64,000 nucleotides of DNA from Bacillus sp. HNG (GCF_003400205.1 NZ_QUQV01000010.1:92524-156523), one strand, 5' to 3'; shown: positions 16,637 through 26,259, numbered from the stretch's first letter. The notes: generated by a model not told the origin, from the sequence alone. Made by a program: numbers and translations.

Positions 16637-16666
16637 GCTAGCTCAACAGAGCTGGCTTATATTTTT
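16635..16666 (+). terminator. Rho-independent terminator
   Basis: AAGCTAGCTC and GAGCTGGCTT form a 10-bp stem with a 4-base loop, followed by ATATTTTT. Confidence 0.75.
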
Positions 16667-16671
16667 AGGAA

Positions 16672-16702
16672 AACAAAAAACAGGATCGCATGGTCCTGTT
16701 CT
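16672..16702 (-). terminator. Terminator of the minus-strand small membrane gene
   Basis: AACAGGA and TCCTGTT flank a short loop; on the minus strand the stem runs into TTTTTTG. Confidence 0.65.
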
Positions 16703-16712
16703 AAAATCCTCT

Positions 16713-16937
16713 TTATTTCATTCCAGCCTCTGTTTCCTCAATGCCTTTGTTTTCAATCCAGATTTTGATATGCGTTAAAATGGAGAATGCAAAAAAGAAA
16801 TTCATTGCGAGCACGCTGACCAGCAGTTGGATATCTCCAAAATAAATGCCAGTATATCCTTTTAATTTGATTACAATAAAGCCTTCAAAGAGCAACAAAA
16901 ATACACTTAAAAATGCGGCTACCCCTGCACGAATCAT
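16713..16937 (-). CDS. Small two-helix membrane protein
   Basis: 74 residues with two hydrophobic helices (about 5-25 and 38-58) and a short polar tail (KIWIENKGIEETEAGMK). AAAGGGGGCG lies 6 bases before ATG 16937, and a terminator follows, so it is a real monocistronic gene. I do not recognise the family, and the sequence gives no function. Confidence 0.7.
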   Translation of the reverse strand: MIRAGVAAFLSVFLLLFEGFIVIKLKGYTGIYFGDIQLLVSVLAMNFFFAFSILTHIKIWIENKGIEETEAGMK

Positions 16938-17044
16938 GTCATACGCCCCCTTTATTGATTTTTTCCGATCTATATGTATCCACGAATTGTGGATAATTTG
17001 TGAACTTACTTAAATTATACACTACTTTTCCATGATACGTAAGA

Positions 17045-17058
17045 TGAAAGCGCTAAAA
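17045..17058. promoter_or_regulatory. cre-like site
   Basis: TGAAAGCGCTAAAA matches the catabolite-responsive element consensus with one mismatch at the last C position. It lies between divergent genes, 130 bases before pabBC. Binding by CcpA is only a possibility. Confidence 0.3.
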
Positions 17059-17186
17059 TTAATAATAATTTATCGCTAGGACCTGAGTAATTGTCTGTTA
17101 TGAATTTCAATGCTTTGTCTATTATCTACTAATTAAGTTGTATATAATGTATTTAACTTAAAGAGTAAAAGGATGAATACAACAAA

Positions 17187-18926
17187 ATGACAGTGAATGA
17201 ACCTCTTTTATCTTTTGAATTTGTTACATCTAAAGGAAATATACCTTACACCTTTAAGAAACCAATTAAAGTGATAGTAGCTACAACAATTGAAGAAGTG
17301 TTTCCCTGTTTAGAGCTTATACAACAAGCTGTTTCTGACGGATATTTCGCCGCTGGGTATCTATCCTATGAAAGTGCTCCTGCGTTTGATTCTTCCTTTA
17401 CAGTTAAAAGTGGAAACACCATGCCATTGCTTTGGTTTGGAATATTTTCTGAAAGTCATCACCAAACTCTCAGTGGTAGTGAAACTTATACGCTGACTAG
17501 GTGGAAGCCTAATGTAAGTATTAGTGAATATCAAGAAACGATTGATTCTATTAAACAAGCTATTGAATCTGGCGATACGTATCAGACAAACTATACGATT
17601 CGATTTACATCTGAGTTTGATGGTGATGATCTCACTTTTTTTGAAAAATTAAAACACTCGCAAGCCTCCAATTATTGTGCTTACATCAATACAGGGAGCC
17701 ATAGTATATTGTCAGCGTCGCCAGAACTGTTCTTCCACAAAGAAGGAGAACAAATAATAACTCGACCAATGAAGGGGACCGTAAAAAGAGGTAGGTCATT
17801 CGATGAAGATGAAGCAAATGCAAAATGGCTTTATCATTCTGAAAAAAATCGAGCAGAAAATTTAATGATTGTAGACTTGCTTCGTAATGACCTGAATACT
17901 ATATCTGAACCCGGTTCGGTACGTGTTCCCAAGTTATTTGAGATTGAAAGATACCCAACCGTTCTTCAAATGACTTCAACTATTGAGGCGAAGGTGTCAA
18001 AAGATCGTACGCTCTTTGAAATTTTCAGAGGGTTATTTCCATGTGGTTCAATTACAGGTGCCCCTAAAATCAGCACGATGAAGTTCATTGCAGAATTTGA
18101 GACATCACCGAGAGAAGTCTATTGTGGGGCAATCGGTTTTATTACTCCTGAAAATGAAGCTTTGTTTAATGTCCCTATTAGAACGGTATGGATTGAACAT
18201 TCAACAGGGAAAGCGACATATGGAGTGGGTGGAGGTATCACTTGGGATTCCACGTCTAAAGAAGAGTATAATGAAATTCTTGCAAAAGCTAAGGTGCTTG
18301 AAGAAAATCGCCCAAAATTTCACATACTTGAAAGTTTATTGTTGGAAGAAGGCCAATATTTCTTGTTAGAAGAGCATATTAGTCGTCTAAAACAAACATC
18401 TCACTACTTCTGTTTTCCGTTTGATCATATAGAGATTGAAGATTTATTAAGTCAATTTGCTCATGAACACACAGAAGGTCTTTATAAAGTAAGACTTCTC
18501 TTAGCTAAAACTGGTGACATTATAGTTGAAGGTAGTCCCGCGGAACCACTAATGGCTCCTGTAAAAATGGTACTCGCGGATCAGCCTATAGATAGGAACA
18601 ACCCCTTTCTATACCACAAAACAACAAATAGAACAATTTACGAGGGCTATCAATTTACAAAACAACCAGAGGCATTTGATGTGCTTCTTTGGAATGAAGC
18701 TGGAGAAATAACAGAGTTTACAAATGGGAATGTTGTGGTGGAAATAGATGGGTACTATTGGACCCCACCTGTAACTAGTGGTCTTCTAGCTGGTACCTAC
18801 CGTGCTAGCCAAATAAAACAGGGAAAAATCCATGAAAAAGTCCTAACAATTAAAGACATTAAAAGAAGTAAAAAAGTATGGTTCATAAATAGCGTAAGAA
18901 AGTGGGTAGAGGTTGAATTTATTTGA
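17187..18926 (+). CDS. Aminodeoxychorismate synthase component I / aminodeoxychorismate lyase fusion
   Basis: 579-residue fusion. Residues about 115-375 are the chorismate-binding PabB domain: SASPELFF, TRPMKGTVKRG (with the active-site Lys), RAENLMIVDLLRNDL, GSITGAPKISTM. Residues about 380-579 are a class IV aminotransferase-fold PabC lyase (LLLEEGQYFLLEEHISRLK, EITEFTNGNVVVEI, VTSGLLAGTYR). Together they turn chorismate plus ammonia into 4-aminobenzoate for folate. The glutaminase PabA is not next to it. The start ATG 17187 follows AAAAGGATGA. Such fusions occur beside the separate pab operon in many Bacilli, sometimes in secondary metabolism. Confidence 0.9.
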   Translation: MTVNEPLLSFEFVTSKGNIPYTFKKPIKVIVATTIEEVFPCLELIQQAVSDGYFAAGYLSYESAPAFDSSFTVKSGNTMPLLWFGIFSESHHQTLSGSETYTLTRWKPNVSISEYQETIDSIKQAIESGDTYQTNYTIRFTSEFDGDDLTFFEKLKHSQASNYCAYINTGSHSILSASPELFFHKEGEQIITRPMKGTVKRGRSFDEDEANAKWLYHSEKNRAENLMIVDLLRNDLNTISEPGSVRVPKLFEIERYPTVLQMTSTIEAKVSKDRTLFEIFRGLFPCGSITGAPKISTMKFIAEFETSPREVYCGAIGFITPENEALFNVPIRTVWIEHSTGKATYGVGGGITWDSTSKEEYNEILAKAKVLEENRPKFHILESLLLEEGQYFLLEEHISRLKQTSHYFCFPFDHIEIEDLLSQFAHEHTEGLYKVRLLLAKTGDIIVEGSPAEPLMAPVKMVLADQPIDRNNPFLYHKTTNRTIYEGYQFTKQPEAFDVLLWNEAGEITEFTNGNVVVEIDGYYWTPPVTSGLLAGTYRASQIKQGKIHEKVLTIKDIKRSKKVWFINSVRKWVEVEFI

Positions 18927-19016
18927 TGATATCCAACATTTGGAAGAGTTTTGAAATTTTATTAGATGTTATTTTGATTATGCATATCCAATAGGGCATA
19001 GGATGGAGGTGGTTGG

Positions 19017-21317
19017 ATGACGGAGGAGAAGCACCCAGACTTTGAGGTAGAGGTAGAGCGGTTAGATTTTACGAAAAAGTATATGGATATTGTCATTCAG
19101 GCTTCAGAGTCAACCGAGGAAAGCTTTCGCGAAAACTTGAAGGGTGCCCTTGATGGTGTTGACTTCAAAGATAGTAGTTTGAGCTACTTAAACATGTTAA
19201 CGAATTCAACCTTGCTAAGAAGGACGAACGAAGAGGTACGAAACCTGAAGAGAAACAGGAACAAGCCTTATTTTGCCCGGATTAATTTTAAACGGGAAGA
19301 AACGGGAAGTGAAGAAATTCTTTACTTTGGAAAAGTTTCACTTTTTGACAAGGAGACCCAGCTTCCGATTATTGTAGACTGGCGCTCACCGGTTGCGAAT
19401 ATTTATTATGATGGGCGCCTTGGGGAAGTCTCGTATGAAGCCGAGGGTGAGGAATATAAGGGATATTTATCCTTAAAGCGTCAGCTCATCATTGAAGAGG
19501 GAGAGCTTGCTGAAATTCGGGATGTTGATTTAACAACGACGGATGAACTTCTTCAAAAGTCATTATCTGAAAGTGCAAGCAATCGACTAACTGACATAGT
19601 GTCCACCATTCAAGAAGAGCAAAACAACATCATCCGTGCTGATCTGAACAAGCCAATTATTGTACAGGGAGCAGCAGGAAGTGGGAAAACAACGATAGCC
19701 CTACACCGAATCTCGTATTTTATTTACACCTATGCGGAGTATTTTTCACCAGACCAACTGATGATTCTTGCACCAAACCGACTTTTTATCGATTATATCT
19801 CAGAGGTTCTGCCAGAACTCGGTGTGGATCATATTCAACAGACAACCTATGTTGACTATGTGAAAAAGTGTCTTGGAAAGCCGATTAAGCTCACAAAGCC
19901 CGAAGGCAAACTGCTTGGTTTTATCCTTAAAGAATTTAAAAATCCTGACATGATTAAGTGGATTTCGGCATTTAAAGGTTCACTTGAATACCGGGATATG
20001 CTTGAACATTATGTGGAGGATATTTTAAGCTCCCTGCTGCCGCAGGAGGATTTCTTTGTCTCAAAGTTTCGCCTGTACAAAGCAAGGGATATTCACCATT
20101 TAATGACCTATGAATATCGCTATCTTCCTTATTATAAACGGATTGATAAGGTGAAAAAGGTGCTTCAAAATACGGTTCGTCTCCAAAAAAAGAATATGCT
20201 TCATAAGGTTACGAAGTTTTATGATGATAAGCTTGATAACGTCTTGTTTAAAACAAAAATTGATGCGGAAAAACGTCGTCGTTATGTGACGAAAGCTCTT
20301 GATAAAAAAGCTGAACTCGTCGAAGAAATCACGAAGCAATCTCGTACAGCAGTGAACGCCTATATAAAAAAGCTACCACACCATGATGTCTTCTATTATT
20401 TTAATAGGTTTGTTTCGGAGCTTTTTCCTACGTACGCTTCCGGGTTCCTGACCGACGAGCAAATTCAATTTTTTATGGATTATCAAAAACAGCTCCAAAA
20501 ATCGAAGCAATACGAGCTTGAGGATTTAGCAGGGCTTCTATATTTGAAGGCAAAGTTGTACGGAGTGAAGAAGGAACTTAAGGCCCGCAATGTTGTCATT
20601 GATGAGGCACAGGATTATAGCTATTTTCAGTTAGCGGCCTTAAAAACAGCTCTTGAAACGGATATGTTCACGATAATGGGCGATTTAGCGCAAGGAATCC
20701 ATTCCTATCGAGGGATTAACAATTGGCAGCCGGTTCTTGATAACATCTTTCCTCGAGCGACCTATAAAACTTTACAAAAAAGCTACCGGACCACCATTGA
20801 AATTATGAACACGGCAAATCAGTTACTAGAGTTGTTGGAACTAGATTTACCAATGGTTGAGCCGGTTGTACGACATGGTAAGAAGCCGGCTTTTCATCAA
20901 ATGAGCGGTACAGAAAAAGAAACCGTGAATGCACTCACAGAGATAATAAAAAATCTTTACGATGAAAATATGAAAACAGTGGCAATCATCGGGAAGACAA
21001 ATAATGAGTGTCAGAAGGTAGCGAAAGCCCTTAAAAAATATAGTGACCTGCCAGTTCAACTTTTAAAAGAAAATGAAGAGATAAAAAGGGAAGAAGTCGT
21101 GGTTGTGAGTTCTCATCTGTCGAAGGGGTTAGAATTCGATGCAGTGATTGTCTTTTCAAATGAGGAGAAATTTTATAACAATGAAATTGACATCAAGCTC
21201 CTTTACGTATCTATGACTCGACCGTTACACCGATTGCATTTTGTCGGGACTGACCTGACCAATTTTCTGTTAGATAAAGTGAATGAGGAATTGTATGAAA
21301 AAACGCAAACCACCTGA
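19017..21317 (+). CDS. helD: HelD, RNA polymerase recycling motor (superfamily I helicase)
   Basis: 766 residues, near the length of B. subtilis HelD. An acidic coiled N terminus leads to a UvrD/Rep-like motor split by an insertion: Walker A in VQGAAGSGKTTIALHRISYF, Walker B in NVVIDEAQDYSYFQ, QKSYRTTIEIM, VVVVSSHLSKGLEFD and LLYVSMTRPLHRL. HelD pushes into RNA polymerase to release stalled complexes from nucleic acid and aid recycling. ATG 19017 is behind GGATGGAGGTGG. Monocistronic, facing an ABC-F gene across a shared terminator. Confidence 0.92.
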   Translation: MTEEKHPDFEVEVERLDFTKKYMDIVIQASESTEESFRENLKGALDGVDFKDSSLSYLNMLTNSTLLRRTNEEVRNLKRNRNKPYFARINFKREETGSEEILYFGKVSLFDKETQLPIIVDWRSPVANIYYDGRLGEVSYEAEGEEYKGYLSLKRQLIIEEGELAEIRDVDLTTTDELLQKSLSESASNRLTDIVSTIQEEQNNIIRADLNKPIIVQGAAGSGKTTIALHRISYFIYTYAEYFSPDQLMILAPNRLFIDYISEVLPELGVDHIQQTTYVDYVKKCLGKPIKLTKPEGKLLGFILKEFKNPDMIKWISAFKGSLEYRDMLEHYVEDILSSLLPQEDFFVSKFRLYKARDIHHLMTYEYRYLPYYKRIDKVKKVLQNTVRLQKKNMLHKVTKFYDDKLDNVLFKTKIDAEKRRRYVTKALDKKAELVEEITKQSRTAVNAYIKKLPHHDVFYYFNRFVSELFPTYASGFLTDEQIQFFMDYQKQLQKSKQYELEDLAGLLYLKAKLYGVKKELKARNVVIDEAQDYSYFQLAALKTALETDMFTIMGDLAQGIHSYRGINNWQPVLDNIFPRATYKTLQKSYRTTIEIMNTANQLLELLELDLPMVEPVVRHGKKPAFHQMSGTEKETVNALTEIIKNLYDENMKTVAIIGKTNNECQKVAKALKKYSDLPVQLLKENEEIKREEVVVVSSHLSKGLEFDAVIVFSNEEKFYNNEIDIKLLYVSMTRPLHRLHFVGTDLTNFLLDKVNEELYEKTQTT

Positions 21318-21337
21318 TTAGGTGCTTTGCGTTTCTT
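21302..21337. terminator. Bidirectional terminator
   Basis: AAACGCAAACCACCT and AGGTGCTTTGCGTTT form a long stem with a small internal loop around the helD stop codon, between convergent genes. Confidence 0.75.
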
Positions 21338-21340
21338 TCA

Positions 21341-22897
21341 TTAAAATACTTTAGTTGTCCAAGATTCAACATTCCACACATCTGTTACGACATCTTGATA
21401 AAATTCTGGCTCATGGCAGATGATGAGGATGGTTCCTTTATATTCTTTTAGCGCACGTTTTAACTCATCCTTCGCGTCGACATCAAGATGGTTTGTCGGC
21501 TCGTCAAGAAGGAGGATGTTTGTGTCTTTGTTGATTAGCTTACAAAGACGTACCTTCGCCTTTTCGCCACCACTTAACACTTCAACCTTACTTTCAATAT
21601 GCTTTGTTGTAAGACCACATTTAGCAAGTGCAGCACGAACCTCATATTGGTTAAAGGAAGGGAATTCACTCCAAATTTCTTCAATACATGTATTATAGTT
21701 TGCTTGTTTGATTTCTTGTTCGAAATAGCCAATTTCTTGATTTTCACCAAGCTCAACTGTTCCGGAAAGTGGCTTATTCATACCGAGAATGCTTCGGAGC
21801 AGCGTCGTTTTCCCGATACCGTTTGCCCCCACCAATGCAATCTTTTGACCTCTTTCCATGCGAAGGTTAAGCGGCTTTGAAAGTGGTTCCTCATACCCGA
21901 TGACTAAATCCTTCGTTTCGAAGATAAGTTTGCTTGAAGTTTTGCCTATTCTAAAATTGAATTCTGGCTTTGGTTTTTCTTTTGCCAGTTCAATAACTTC
22001 CATTTTATCAAGCTTTTTCTGACGAGACATTGCCATGTTTCTAGTGGAAACACGTGCCTTGTTACGGGCAACGAAGTCTTTTAGCTCAGAAATTTCTTGT
22101 TGCTGCTTTTTATATGCAGACTCAAGCTGTTGCTTCTTCACTTCGTACACCTTCTGGAAGTTATCATAATCCCCAACATAGCGAGTAAGCTCCTGATTTT
22201 CCATGTGGTAAATCAGGTTAATAACGCTATTTAAAAATGGAATATCATGTGAAATCAGGATAAACGCATTTTCATATTCTTGGAGATAACGTTTTAACCA
22301 AACAATATGCTGTTCATCTAGATAGTTAGTCGGCTCATCCAATAATAGAATGTCTGGCTTTTCAAGCAATAGCTTCGCAAGTAGGACTTTGGTACGTTGA
22401 CCACCACTTAAATCCTGAACATCACGCTCAAGACCGATATCCTCAAGGCCTAATCCACGGGCAATCTCATCGACCTTTGCATCGATGACGTAAAAGTCAT
22501 TGTTTGTTAGGGTATCTTGGATTGTTCCAACATCCTCAAGCATTTTTTCGAGCTCCTCAGGAGTGGCTTCACCCATTTTTCCGTAAAGCTCATTCATTTC
22601 TGCTTCCATATCAAATAAATACTTAAAAGCACTGTTTAACACATCACGAATCGTCATTCCTTTTTGAAGGACAGTATGCTGGTCAAGATAGCCAACACGT
22701 ACATTCTTTGACCATTCAATCTTACCTGCATCAGGCTCAAGTTTCCCAGTGATGATATTCATAAACGTTGATTTACCTTCACCATTTGCCCCAATTAACC
22801 CGATATGCTCACCCTTCAAAAGACGAAACGAAACATCATTAAAAATTGCACGATCACCAAAACCATGGCTCACATTAGAAACTGTCAATATACTCAT
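21341..22897 (-). CDS. ABC-F family ATPase (YfmM-like)
   Basis: 518 residues with two ABC ATPase domains and no membrane part. Domain 1: GLIGANGEGKSTFMN, DLSGGQRTKVLLAKLL, ILLLDEPTNYLD. The long charged linker (KKQQQEISELKDFVARNKARVSTRN in two parts) leads to domain 2: ALVGANGIGKTTLLR, VLSGGEKAKVRLCKL, ILLLDEPTNHLD. ABC-F proteins bind the ribosomal E site and relieve stalled translation, or protect against antibiotics. Length and the SWTTKVF ending recall YfmM of B. subtilis. No leader-peptide attenuator typical of resistance ABC-Fs was found upstream, so a housekeeping role is more likely. Confidence 0.9.
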   Translation of the reverse strand: MSILTVSNVSHGFGDRAIFNDVSFRLLKGEHIGLIGANGEGKSTFMNIITGKLEPDAGKIEWSKNVRVGYLDQHTVLQKGMTIRDVLNSAFKYLFDMEAEMNELYGKMGEATPEELEKMLEDVGTIQDTLTNNDFYVIDAKVDEIARGLGLEDIGLERDVQDLSGGQRTKVLLAKLLLEKPDILLLDEPTNYLDEQHIVWLKRYLQEYENAFILISHDIPFLNSVINLIYHMENQELTRYVGDYDNFQKVYEVKKQQLESAYKKQQQEISELKDFVARNKARVSTRNMAMSRQKKLDKMEVIELAKEKPKPEFNFRIGKTSSKLIFETKDLVIGYEEPLSKPLNLRMERGQKIALVGANGIGKTTLLRSILGMNKPLSGTVELGENQEIGYFEQEIKQANYNTCIEEIWSEFPSFNQYEVRAALAKCGLTTKHIESKVEVLSGGEKAKVRLCKLINKDTNILLLDEPTNHLDVDAKDELKRALKEYKGTILIICHEPEFYQDVVTDVWNVESWTTKVF

Positions 22898-22915
22898 CTA
22901 TTTAACACCTTTTTC

Positions 22916-22999
22916 TAGGGACCAGGGGGACGGTTCCACTGGTCCCTCATTTTCAAAAAATTTAAATAAATAGGGACCAGTAGAACCGTCCCTGTGGTT
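22916..22999. repeat. Dispersed GGGACGGTTC repeat, inverted pair
   Basis: GGGGGACGGTTCCACTGGTCCC and, after a 30-base A+T spacer, the inverted GGGACCAGTAGAACCGTCCC. It lies between the divergent ABC-F and flippase genes. Confidence 0.75.
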
Positions 23000-23145
23000 C
23001 ACATATACCGATTATAAACGAGAAATGAAGGGGTTGGAAAGGGACTTTAATTAGAAGTAAAGTAAAATTTTTCTTTTCGTCATATAATCTGCGGACTTGT
23101 CTCATATTTATATAGTACTGAAAAAAATAAATAAGGGGCTACAGG

Positions 23146-24474
23146 ATGAAGACATTTTTTAAAGGGACATTGTTATTGGTTATTGCAGCGTTTATTGGAG
23201 AGTGTGTGGAATTTTTAATCAATCTCGTTCTGGCAAAGGAGCTTGGTGGGCATGGAATGGGATTATATATGACCATCCTGCCATCTATTTTTTTAGTTGT
23301 CATATTGGCAAGTCTTGAGTTGCCCGTTTCGATTTCAAAATTTATTGCCGAGAAAGAGGACAGGTACCACCGTAGCATGTTAAAACATGCGACCGTTTTA
23401 ACAACAGTATTTACAGCCATTATTATGTCCTTGGCATTTATCATTTTACCGGTCATACCGTTATTCGATGATTACCATCCATTTGTGAAATGGTTAGTCA
23501 TTATCTTTATCCCGATTGTTTCATTTTTATCGATTGCCCGGGGTTATTTTATGGGAATTCAATCTATGGGACACATTGCCTTCGCAAACTTCCTGCGTAA
23601 GGCTGTACAATTAATCTTGTTAGTGTTTATTTATCAATTGCTTGAATTTGAAATCCAAACATCCATTTTAATCGCTCTATGTACCATTGTCGCAAGTGAT
23701 TTAATCGTGTTTGGATATTTAGGCTTTGAGTATATTGTTCACTACCGTAGATTGGGTCATAGACCAACATCATCTTTAACTGGAAAAATAGTACGGCGAA
23801 ATCTACTAGCTGTTTCCTTGCCGACTACCGGGATGCGAATATTTCATGCCATTTCACATGCAGTTCAACCATTTCTGATCAAAGCAGCCTTATTAAAAGC
23901 GGGTATGTCTATAGATGTGGCTACCGAGCATTTTGGATTAATGACAGGAGTCGCCTTAACGATTGGCTTTTTCCCAGCTTTCATCGCACATTCATTACTT
24001 ATTGTGTTAATCCCAACGGTGTCTGAAGCATATGCAAAGCGTGATATGTCGATGCTACAATCCTTGCTTCAGCAGGTGATGAGAATAACCTTTCTATACG
24101 GCATTCCAGCTTGTGTCATTTTTTATTATTTCGCGGAGCCACTTACCCATATTTTCTTTGAATCAACGTCAGCGACTGTTTATCTGCAAATGCTATGGCC
24201 CTATTTCTTATTCCATTTCTTCTTAATTCCGATGCAGGCGTACTTGATTGGACTTGGATTAGTGAAGGATGCGTTCATCCATAATGTTTGGTCAACCGTG
24301 GTGTCCTTTGGTATCATGTTCGCTCTAGGTTCTCTCCAAACACTCCAAATGGAAGGGATCATTATCGGAATGAATATGGGTGCCGTGTTACTTGCCTTGA
24401 TGCATTACGTCACCATTTGTAGAAAGATTGGCGTCTCCGTGATTTCAACAAAATTTTTGGGGACACCGGCATGA
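23146..24474 (+). CDS. SpoVB/YkvU-like polysaccharide flippase (MVF family)
   Basis: 442 residues with about 12-14 membrane helices. The N terminus (FLINLVLAKELGGHGMGLYMT, read in parts) and the GYFMGIQSMGHIAFANFLRK loop are typical of SpoVB and Wzx-like flippases of the MATE/MVF superfamily. Such proteins move lipid-linked sugars across the membrane; SpoVB homologues act in spore cortex building. Size suits YkvU as well as SpoVB. GGGGCTACAGG precedes the start ATG 23146. Closed by a terminator. Confidence 0.85.
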   Translation: MKTFFKGTLLLVIAAFIGECVEFLINLVLAKELGGHGMGLYMTILPSIFLVVILASLELPVSISKFIAEKEDRYHRSMLKHATVLTTVFTAIIMSLAFIILPVIPLFDDYHPFVKWLVIIFIPIVSFLSIARGYFMGIQSMGHIAFANFLRKAVQLILLVFIYQLLEFEIQTSILIALCTIVASDLIVFGYLGFEYIVHYRRLGHRPTSSLTGKIVRRNLLAVSLPTTGMRIFHAISHAVQPFLIKAALLKAGMSIDVATEHFGLMTGVALTIGFFPAFIAHSLLIVLIPTVSEAYAKRDMSMLQSLLQQVMRITFLYGIPACVIFYYFAEPLTHIFFESTSATVYLQMLWPYFLFHFFLIPMQAYLIGLGLVKDAFIHNVWSTVVSFGIMFALGSLQTLQMEGIIIGMNMGAVLLALMHYVTICRKIGVSVISTKFLGTPA

Positions 24475-24519
24475 TTTAATTTGTTTGTTATTGAATTAAC
24501 TTCGTGATATAATGAGCAA

Positions 24520-24555
24520 GATTAATGTCTAGCAGTCATTAATCACGTTTTTTAT
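24520..24555 (+). terminator. Rho-independent terminator
   Basis: GATTAATG (24520-24527) pairs with CATTAATC (24537-24544), followed by ACG and a run of six T. Confidence 0.65.
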
Positions 24556-24632
24556 GGATAAATTTGACTAGTAAAATTTAATAATACATTTCGTAAAGAT
24601 TGGTAAATGGTAGAATACGATTAAGTCTAACC

Positions 24633-24675
24633 ATGGCCTAACTTCTATTTGTGTAGAAGTTAGGCCATTTTTTAT
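24633..24675 (+). terminator. Terminator-like hairpin in the 5' region of the first DUF2294 gene
   Basis: ATGGCCTAACTTCTA and TAGAAGTTAGGCCAT form a perfect 15-bp stem with a 6-base loop, followed by six T. It ends about 10 bases before the ribosome site at 24684, so it could be an attenuator or just close an upstream transcript. Confidence 0.7.
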
Positions 24676-24701
24676 TGTGTTTTAGGAGGATTAGGGTTCG
24701 C

Positions 24702-25391
24702 ATGTCAATGAGAAACATTACAAAACAGGAAGAATTAACGCACATTAGCAGCTATGTGAGTAAACTAATAAAATCAAAGTTTGGAAAAGGACCAGAAACT
24801 TGTTTTACGTCCATTTCAGATCAATATATTGTCATTCATATTAAAAAGTTTATGACAAAGATTGAACATGAACTTGTAAAGAAAGAAGATTTTGCGACTG
24901 CCGGAAAGATTCGAACACACATCACGGAGGAACTTTTGGATCCAATACAGGAAACGTTGGGAGAAATATGTGATAAACCGATCACGAACCTATACCAAGA
25001 CTGGAATTTCCAAAAAAACTCTGGGGTATTGCTTGCTGTCATGAACTCAGAACAGAAGATTGATGTAGGAAATTCACTTGAATTTATGTTGCTTCGAAAA
25101 GAAATCAGTAAACAAAGTGAATTTTATCAATATCAACCAAACGAACAGAGTTTAACAAAGATGGGTGAAAAGATTTATATCATAAGGACCGCTGGCTATA
25201 TACTCCCAATCGAAAGAATCCTTATCGAAAAAGGTATGCACATCCTGAAGGAAAGAGAAATTACGATCCGGAAAAGATACTATGCAAATAGACATCGATT
25301 TAATAAGATCATCAACAATGAAATTCAAGATATTTTTATGATTTGGGATTACGAAAAAGATGAAAACTATAAAATTTTTTACTGTAAGTAA
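24702..25391 (+). CDS. Tandem DUF2294 (MpsC-family) protein
   Basis: 229 residues from ATG 24702 (AGGAGG at 24684-24689). Residues about 1-110 match DUF2294: EELTHISSYVSKLIKSKFGKG, PETC, then LYQDWNFQKNSGVLL. Residues about 120-229 are a second, more diverged copy (GYILPIERILIEKG, DIFMIWDYEKDENYKIFYC). The standard family protein is one domain of about 115 residues, later named MpsC after a cation-uptake operon in staphylococci; its biochemical role is unsettled. The next gene is a paralogue with the same double layout, and a PAS histidine kinase follows, so a sensory role is possible. Confidence 0.8.
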   Translation: MSMRNITKQEELTHISSYVSKLIKSKFGKGPETCFTSISDQYIVIHIKKFMTKIEHELVKKEDFATAGKIRTHITEELLDPIQETLGEICDKPITNLYQDWNFQKNSGVLLAVMNSEQKIDVGNSLEFMLLRKEISKQSEFYQYQPNEQSLTKMGEKIYIIRTAGYILPIERILIEKGMHILKEREITIRKRYYANRHRFNKIINNEIQDIFMIWDYEKDENYKIFYCK

Positions 25392-25534
25392 GGGTTGTTT
25401 TCATAATTCCCACCAAACTAGCCTACACTATAGGGTAAACATGGAATTGAAAGGGAAACAATGCTACAATAATTAAGGCTGATGAATATGAAGTCATTGG
25501 TTATTGTGGTGAATTCTCTAAAGGTGGGAATCAC

Positions 25535-26215
25535 TTGAATTTACAAGAAAAATTGAAATACATAAGCAGTTACACAAGCAAACTCCTCCGAAATAAATTT
25601 GGGAGGGGACCCGAATCGTGTTCTGCAGTAACTGCAGATCGCTTTTTAGTCCTGCATATACGTGGTTTTGTCTCTCCGATGGAAGAGGTCCTTTTACAGG
25701 AAAATCAGGTTATTCAGGTCGATCATGCAAGGGATGTTGTAATTAAAAGCATTTTAGCCGAACTAAAGGGTGTATTCCAGGTAACTCTTGAAACAGAGGT
25801 AAAAACTTTTTCTCATGATTGGAATTTTCCGAATAACACGGGCGTCATTATCGCAGAATTAGTTGATTCTTTACTGCCAATGGAGAAGAACAGCGAAGTC
25901 AATTATTCACTTCTTGAAATGGAAGTCGCTCGGATTAGTCAACTTGTAGAAAAGACACCGGATTATATCTTTAGTTTTCAAATTTCTCCGAAAATATTTA
26001 TCGTGAAGCGTGAGGGTATCTTGGTTCCAATTGAAAAAGCGTTAATCGAGGCAGGCTTTAAAAATGAACTCCATTTTACAAAGGACGAACTTGAAAAAAG
26101 CTATTTCCACCGCTACGGAAAATTTGATCAACTATTTCATCGACCAGTTACCGACATATTTATTGACTGGAATTTTAAAAATGATAACAGCTTAATTTGC
26201 TTTGTTTTAAAATAA
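25535..26215 (+). CDS. Tandem DUF2294 (MpsC-family) protein, paralogue
   Basis: 226 residues from TTG 25535, behind AAAGGTGGG (25520-25528). Repeat 1: KYISSYTSKLLRNKFGRGPE and FSHDWNFPNNTGVIIAEL. Repeat 2: GILVPIEKALIEAGFKNE and DIFIDWNFKNDNSLICFVL. Repeat 1 keeps the family signature better than in the preceding gene. The gap of about 140 bases between the two genes holds ATTCCCACC at about 25407, complementary to GGTGGGAAT at the ribosome site. A terminator follows the stop, so the downstream kinase is probably transcribed mostly from elsewhere or by read-through. Confidence 0.82.
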   Translation: MNLQEKLKYISSYTSKLLRNKFGRGPESCSAVTADRFLVLHIRGFVSPMEEVLLQENQVIQVDHARDVVIKSILAELKGVFQVTLETEVKTFSHDWNFPNNTGVIIAELVDSLLPMEKNSEVNYSLLEMEVARISQLVEKTPDYIFSFQISPKIFIVKREGILVPIEKALIEAGFKNELHFTKDELEKSYFHRYGKFDQLFHRPVTDIFIDWNFKNDNSLICFVLK

Positions 26216-26259
26216 AGATGGTAAATGTGAGGATGTCTTTTAGACACGCCTTCGTCATG

